Origin: Synechococcaceae cyanobacterium
GTDB taxonomy: Bacteria > Cyanobacteriota > Cyanobacteriia > PCC-6307 > Cyanobiaceae
Assembly (NCBI GenBank): GCA_947460085.1
Contig: CANHGA010000012.1
Span: 1-17,796 of the forward strand
Direction: 5' to 3'
Length of the DNA stretch: 17,796 bases
Shown: in pieces, positions 14,874 through 17,796 of the stretch
Layout: each line of letters begins with the position of its first letter
Numbering within the stretch: the first letter of the stretch is position 1
Position numbers and translations under genes: made by a program
Notes under the pieces: generated by a model
The model's database searches: none
What the model was told of the DNA's origin: nothing
The model's input: the letters and a program-made list of their open reading frames with translations, nothing else

Positions 14874-16366
14874 GCAGCAGCCCAGCTGCCATGGAGCCCG
14901 TAGGGCATGGCCACCGGCAACTCAATCACCGCCTGCTCAGCCATGGTTGAGGCGTTGAGGATCACCAAGTCGCTGCCATTGCGGGCGCCGTTCCAGATCA
15001 CGGTCAGCACCCAACCCTCGTCTTCGCTGGTGGCGCCAGGCCGGGGGACCATGATCGGCTCACTCACGAAGCCTCGCGGGGCCGCGCTCCACACCCGCCG
15101 CTCTCCGGTCTGCAGGTCGAGCTTTTTGATGGCTTGCAGGGGGTCATTGCCCTGATCCCGTTCGGCCACCGCCATCCAGCCATAACGGGCAGGCAGGCCT
15201 TGCCTGGTGGGATTGACCATGGCGAATTCACAGCAGCGCTCACTGAGACGCTCACAGCTGAGGTTGCCGGTGGTGAGATCAATCCGACAACGCTCCAGCA
15301 GGCCTTCGGGGATGAGCTCGAAATCAATCGAACGGAAATCCACATCGGGACCAACGGAAGGAAAGTCGGCGTAGAAAATGCTCTCCACCACCAGCTGATC
15401 GCCCTCCTCATAGGCATTGAGGTGGTGGAAGACAAACCCTTCGGGAGCATCAATCAACCGGGGCTGCTGGCCTGCAAACGCGCCACCATCCCTCGGCACC
15501 AACCAGAACTGGGCCTGGCCACCAGCCTTGGAACTCAAACATTGGGCCGCACCCTTTTGCCCCAAGACAAACGGCAAGGGGTTGAAATCGACTGCGTTTT
15601 GAAGGAACACCGCCCAATTGGGCGTGATCGCGAAGTCATGCAAGAAAGCAAAGCCCTTGAAGCTGTCGCTCCGATCTGCCACCAATTGACCGGCCCTGGG
15701 GCCCTCGGTGGCGAACTCCATCAACCGCAAGGTGCTGCGCGGGCCTGTCTTCACCCCAAAGGTGACCATGCGGGGTTCGCCGTGGTGGCCGGGATCAAAA
15801 CGAGGGTGGGCGCTGAAGGCTTCGCCTGGCTTGAGCACCCCATCCAGCAAGGTCAGGCCCCGGGTCTCGAGGGTGACTGGATCGAGGGCGTGGGGCGAAC
15901 TGGCCTCCCAAAGGGCCAGCAGGTCATCGCCAAGGCGCACCACATGGGTATTGGCGATGTTCTTGAGCCGCAGATCAAAGGCATTGGCCAAAGGGCCACC
16001 GGGCTTCTGGGTGCCGAACACACCGCGATACAACACCTGGTCTGCGGCCTCCTCCGCCAGCCAGCCCTCGGTGCGCACAAAGCGATTGGTAAACAGGGCA
16101 CCACCTTCAGAAAAGCGCAGGGAGCAGATCATGCCGTCGCCATCGAAGGGATGGTGCACCAAGCGGCCAGCGCGCTCCAGCCGCCCGGGGCCATTGCGAT
16201 AGAGGCAGCCACTCAACTCAGGGGGAATCTCTCCACGGGCGGCAACCAGGGGCTCGTTCTCGAGCTCCACCTCCACATTGCGAAAGGCTCCAGCCCAGTC
16301 GTCACGGTCGTAGGTGCCTTGCGGTGATGGCAGATCCGAAAGCGTTGACACAATCGCAGGTGACAT
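14870..16366 (-). CDS. Carotenoid cleavage oxygenase (RPE65/CCD family)
   Basis: These non-heme iron enzymes cut a double bond of carotenoids or apocarotenoids using O2. The 498-residue protein has four histidines at the expected places for the iron site: ANTHVVRLG (about 141), AFSAHPRFDP (about 187), FLHDFAITPNW (about 243) and the C-terminal YGLHGSW (about 492). The family N-terminus ELSGCLYRNGPGR and HPFDGDGMI are also clear. Relatives in cyanobacteria make retinal from apocarotenals, but the cleavage position and substrate cannot be read here. The ATG at 16366 gives MSPAIVST; an upstream extension to 16495 lies inside the ABC gene and is not credible. It begins 14 bases after the ABC transporter stop on the same strand, so cotranscription is likely. 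Confidence 0.93.
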   Translation of the reverse strand: MSPAIVSTLSDLPSPQGTYDRDDWAGAFRNVEVELENEPLVAARGEIPPELSGCLYRNGPGRLERAGRLVHHPFDGDGMICSLRFSEGGALFTNRFVRTEGWLAEEAADQVLYRGVFGTQKPGGPLANAFDLRLKNIANTHVVRLGDDLLALWEASSPHALDPVTLETRGLTLLDGVLKPGEAFSAHPRFDPGHHGEPRMVTFGVKTGPRSTLRLMEFATEGPRAGQLVADRSDSFKGFAFLHDFAITPNWAVFLQNAVDFNPLPFVLGQKGAAQCLSSKAGGQAQFWLVPRDGGAFAGQQPRLIDAPEGFVFHHLNAYEEGDQLVVESIFYADFPSVGPDVDFRSIDFELIPEGLLERCRIDLTTGNLSCERLSERCCEFAMVNPTRQGLPARYGWMAVAERDQGNDPLQAIKKLDLQTGERRVWSAAPRGFVSEPIMVPRPGATSEDEGWVLTVIWNGARNGSDLVILNASTMAEQAVIELPVAMPYGLHGSWAAA

Positions 16367-16380
16367 ACAAAAGAGCCTGC

Positions 16381-17796
16381 CTAGGCGCTGGCGAATTGAG
16401 TCGAAAATAGGCGTGAATAAACGCCTCCGTGGCCCAAAAGTGCGGCGTGGGTGCCGGATTCCACCACCTGGCCACCAGCAATCACACAGATGCAATCGGC
16501 ATTCACCACCGTGGACAGGCGATGGGCCACCACCAGGGTGGTGCGATTGGCCATGAGGCGATCCAGGGCCTCCTGAACCACCTTTTCGGATGCCGAATCC
16601 AGGGCCGACGTGGCCTCATCCAAGAACAGGATCGGGGCGTTTTTGATCAGGGCCCTGGCAATGGCCACCCGCTGTCTTTGCCCCCCGGACAGCATCGTTC
16701 CATTTTCACCAATCAGGGTGTTGTAGCCATCGGGCAGCTGCACGATGAAATCGTGGGCATTCGCTGCACGGGCTGCAGCCTCAATACGTTCAGGGCTGGA
16801 ATCGGTATGGCCATAGGCAATATTGTTGGCGACGGTGTCGTTAAAGAGAAAGGTATTTTGATCAACAACAGAGATCAGTTTGCGCAACCCATCGAGAGAG
16901 AGATCGCGAAGATCAATTCCATCAAGGGTAATGGCACCTGATGTGGGTTCGTAGAGGCGGCAGAAAAGATCGATGATGGTGCTCTTGCCTCCACCACTTG
17001 ATCCCACCAGGGCCACGGTGCGACCCTTGGGAATCTCAAGATTGAGCTGATTAATAACGATCTCATCGCCATAGCTAAAACAGACTCCCTTCGCAATCAG
17101 GGCGCCAGAGAAGTTGGCCATGCTTTGAGGAACAGGGGCCTCAGCAGGGTCTGGGGGCACATCCAGAATTGCATAAAGGTCTTCAGCAGCAGAAGCTCCC
17201 TGCTGCCAGGATGTGTTCGACCTAGCTATACTTTTAAAAGGAGCATAACAAAGATAGAGGGAGGTCAAAAAGGCAAACAAGCTGCCGGTCGTCCGGGCTC
17301 CCGCAATCACGCTTTCTCCGCCATACAACAAGACGGCACTAAACCCGACCGCCCCCAGCAATTCCATCAAGGGCTGGTTAGCCAACTTGGCCCGAGTCGT
17401 CTTGAGGGCGCTATCTCGAACCGACTTATTTTCAGACTCAAAGCGACGCAGCTCATAGGCCTGCATCCCAAAAATTTTGACCACCCTGGAACCCACGATC
17501 GACTCCTGCAGGTAGGTAGCCAAGCGGGCCAGGCTTGACTGGCCCTGCTTCGACGTTCGCCTCACCTTTTTCGAGGACTTAATGACAGGGTAGATAGCGA
17601 AGGGGAAGAGAATAAAAGCTATTAAAGACAGCAGCCAATCCTGATAAAAAGCAACCGAGACCAGGGCCACCAAGGTGATGCCATCTTTGATGACCGAAAC
17701 GAATCCATCGACAATCCCGCCCTTAACCAAATCCACATCAGAAAGCACTCTTGAAACCAAGACACTGGAAGGATTTTTATCAATGTAAGATTGCGG
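16381..17796 (-). CDS. MsbA-like ABC exporter, fused membrane and ATPase domains (5' truncated by window edge)
   Basis: Half-transporter of the lipid/multidrug exporter type. 471 residues are visible; the frame is open to the last base (PQSYIDKNPSSVLVSRVLSDV), so the N-terminal membrane helices lie outside and the TTG at 17760 is not a start. Hydrophobic helices are seen at about 40-75 and 145-185. The ATPase domain has Walker A GSSGGGKST (about 265-273), Q-loop VVDQNTF, signature LSGGQRQR, Walker B ILFLDEATSA and the switch histidine in VVAHRLSTV. The substrate is unknown; lipid, glycolipid or other hydrophobic compounds are typical. The part from about 16820 to the edge is clearly richer in A+T than the rest of the window, while the end of the ATPase domain matches the neighbours. 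The carotenoid oxygenase gene follows 14 bases after its stop. Confidence 0.92.
   Translation of the reverse strand, partial: PQSYIDKNPSSVLVSRVLSDVDLVKGGIVDGFVSVIKDGITLVALVSVAFYQDWLLSLIAFILFPFAIYPVIKSSKKVRRTSKQGQSSLARLATYLQESIVGSRVVKIFGMQAYELRRFESENKSVRDSALKTTRAKLANQPLMELLGAVGFSAVLLYGGESVIAGARTTGSLFAFLTSLYLCYAPFKSIARSNTSWQQGASAAEDLYAILDVPPDPAEAPVPQSMANFSGALIAKGVCFSYGDEIVINQLNLEIPKGRTVALVGSSGGGKSTIIDLFCRLYEPTSGAITLDGIDLRDLSLDGLRKLISVVDQNTFLFNDTVANNIAYGHTDSSPERIEAAARAANAHDFIVQLPDGYNTLIGENGTMLSGGQRQRVAIARALIKNAPILFLDEATSALDSASEKVVQEALDRLMANRTTLVVAHRLSTVVNADCICVIAGGQVVESGTHAALLGHGGVYSRLFSTQFASA

Noticed and set aside
15134..16327. Long plus-strand open frame of 397 codons opposite the carotenoid oxygenase
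   Set aside because: It is a shadow of the high-GC gene on the other strand; it shows no recognisable domain, while the minus-strand frame has all four iron-binding histidines.
16367..16495. N-terminal extension of the carotenoid oxygenase to 16495
   Set aside because: It lies inside the ABC exporter coding sequence and shows no family similarity before MSPAIVST.
1..17796. CRISPR arrays, insertion sequences, phage genes, toxin-antitoxin pairs
   Set aside because: No spaced direct repeats, transposase or phage motifs, or small paired genes were seen on either strand; all long stretches are accounted for by ordinary genes.

Overview
This window looks like core chromosome of a high-GC picocyanobacterium of the Synechococcus/Cyanobium type. 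Three things point there: a psbK gene (photosystem II), very tight gene packing, and genes with picocyanobacterial character (psbK directly behind tgt, a phosphorylase-kinase-like GH15 protein, a carotenoid oxygenase, a TM0106-type RecB-like nuclease). By eye G+C is roughly two thirds over most of the window. I found no copy of the HIP1 octamer GCGATCGC. The species cannot be fixed from the sequence alone.

Layout, left to right. The 3' end of a sensor histidine kinase (+) overlaps the end of cobS (-). cobS is divergent from tgt (+), and their 5' ends overlap around a run of nine G. psbK (+) follows tgt, and its likely terminator lies inside the convergent wecG/tagA-type glycosyltransferase gene (-). 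Divergent from that is a large gene (+) for a protein resembling the alpha/beta subunits of animal phosphorylase kinase. Next is a minus-strand block: a small secreted protein, a tRNA with anticodon CAT, a CNNM/CorC-type membrane protein and a Gfo/Idh/MocA oxidoreductase (transcribed right to left). Then pyrE and a ygfZ-like gene (+, ATGA overlap), a two-domain RecB-like/RNase H-like nuclease (-, overlapping the end of ygfZ), a phosphoglucomutase/phosphomannomutase and an ITP/XTP pyrophosphatase (+), a carotenoid cleavage oxygenase (-), and an MsbA-like ABC exporter (-) cut by the right edge. No stretch over 300 bases lacks a gene.

Most genes are housekeeping: cobamide assembly, queuosine tRNA modification, pyrimidine synthesis, Fe-S protein maintenance, nucleotide-pool sanitation. 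Two touch storage-glucan chemistry: the phosphorylase-kinase-like protein and the phosphohexomutase. They are not adjacent, so a functional link is inference. Base composition falls clearly in the transmembrane part of the ABC exporter at the right edge, which may mark the start of a region with a different history.

I saw no CRISPR array, insertion sequence, prophage or toxin-antitoxin pair. The most notable items are a full-length bacterial phosphorylase-kinase alpha/beta homologue with no kinase subunit nearby, a terminator embedded antisense in a conserved protein motif, and a nuclease whose RecB-like core seems to have lost its catalytic residues while its Fe-S cysteines and RNase H-like motifs remain.
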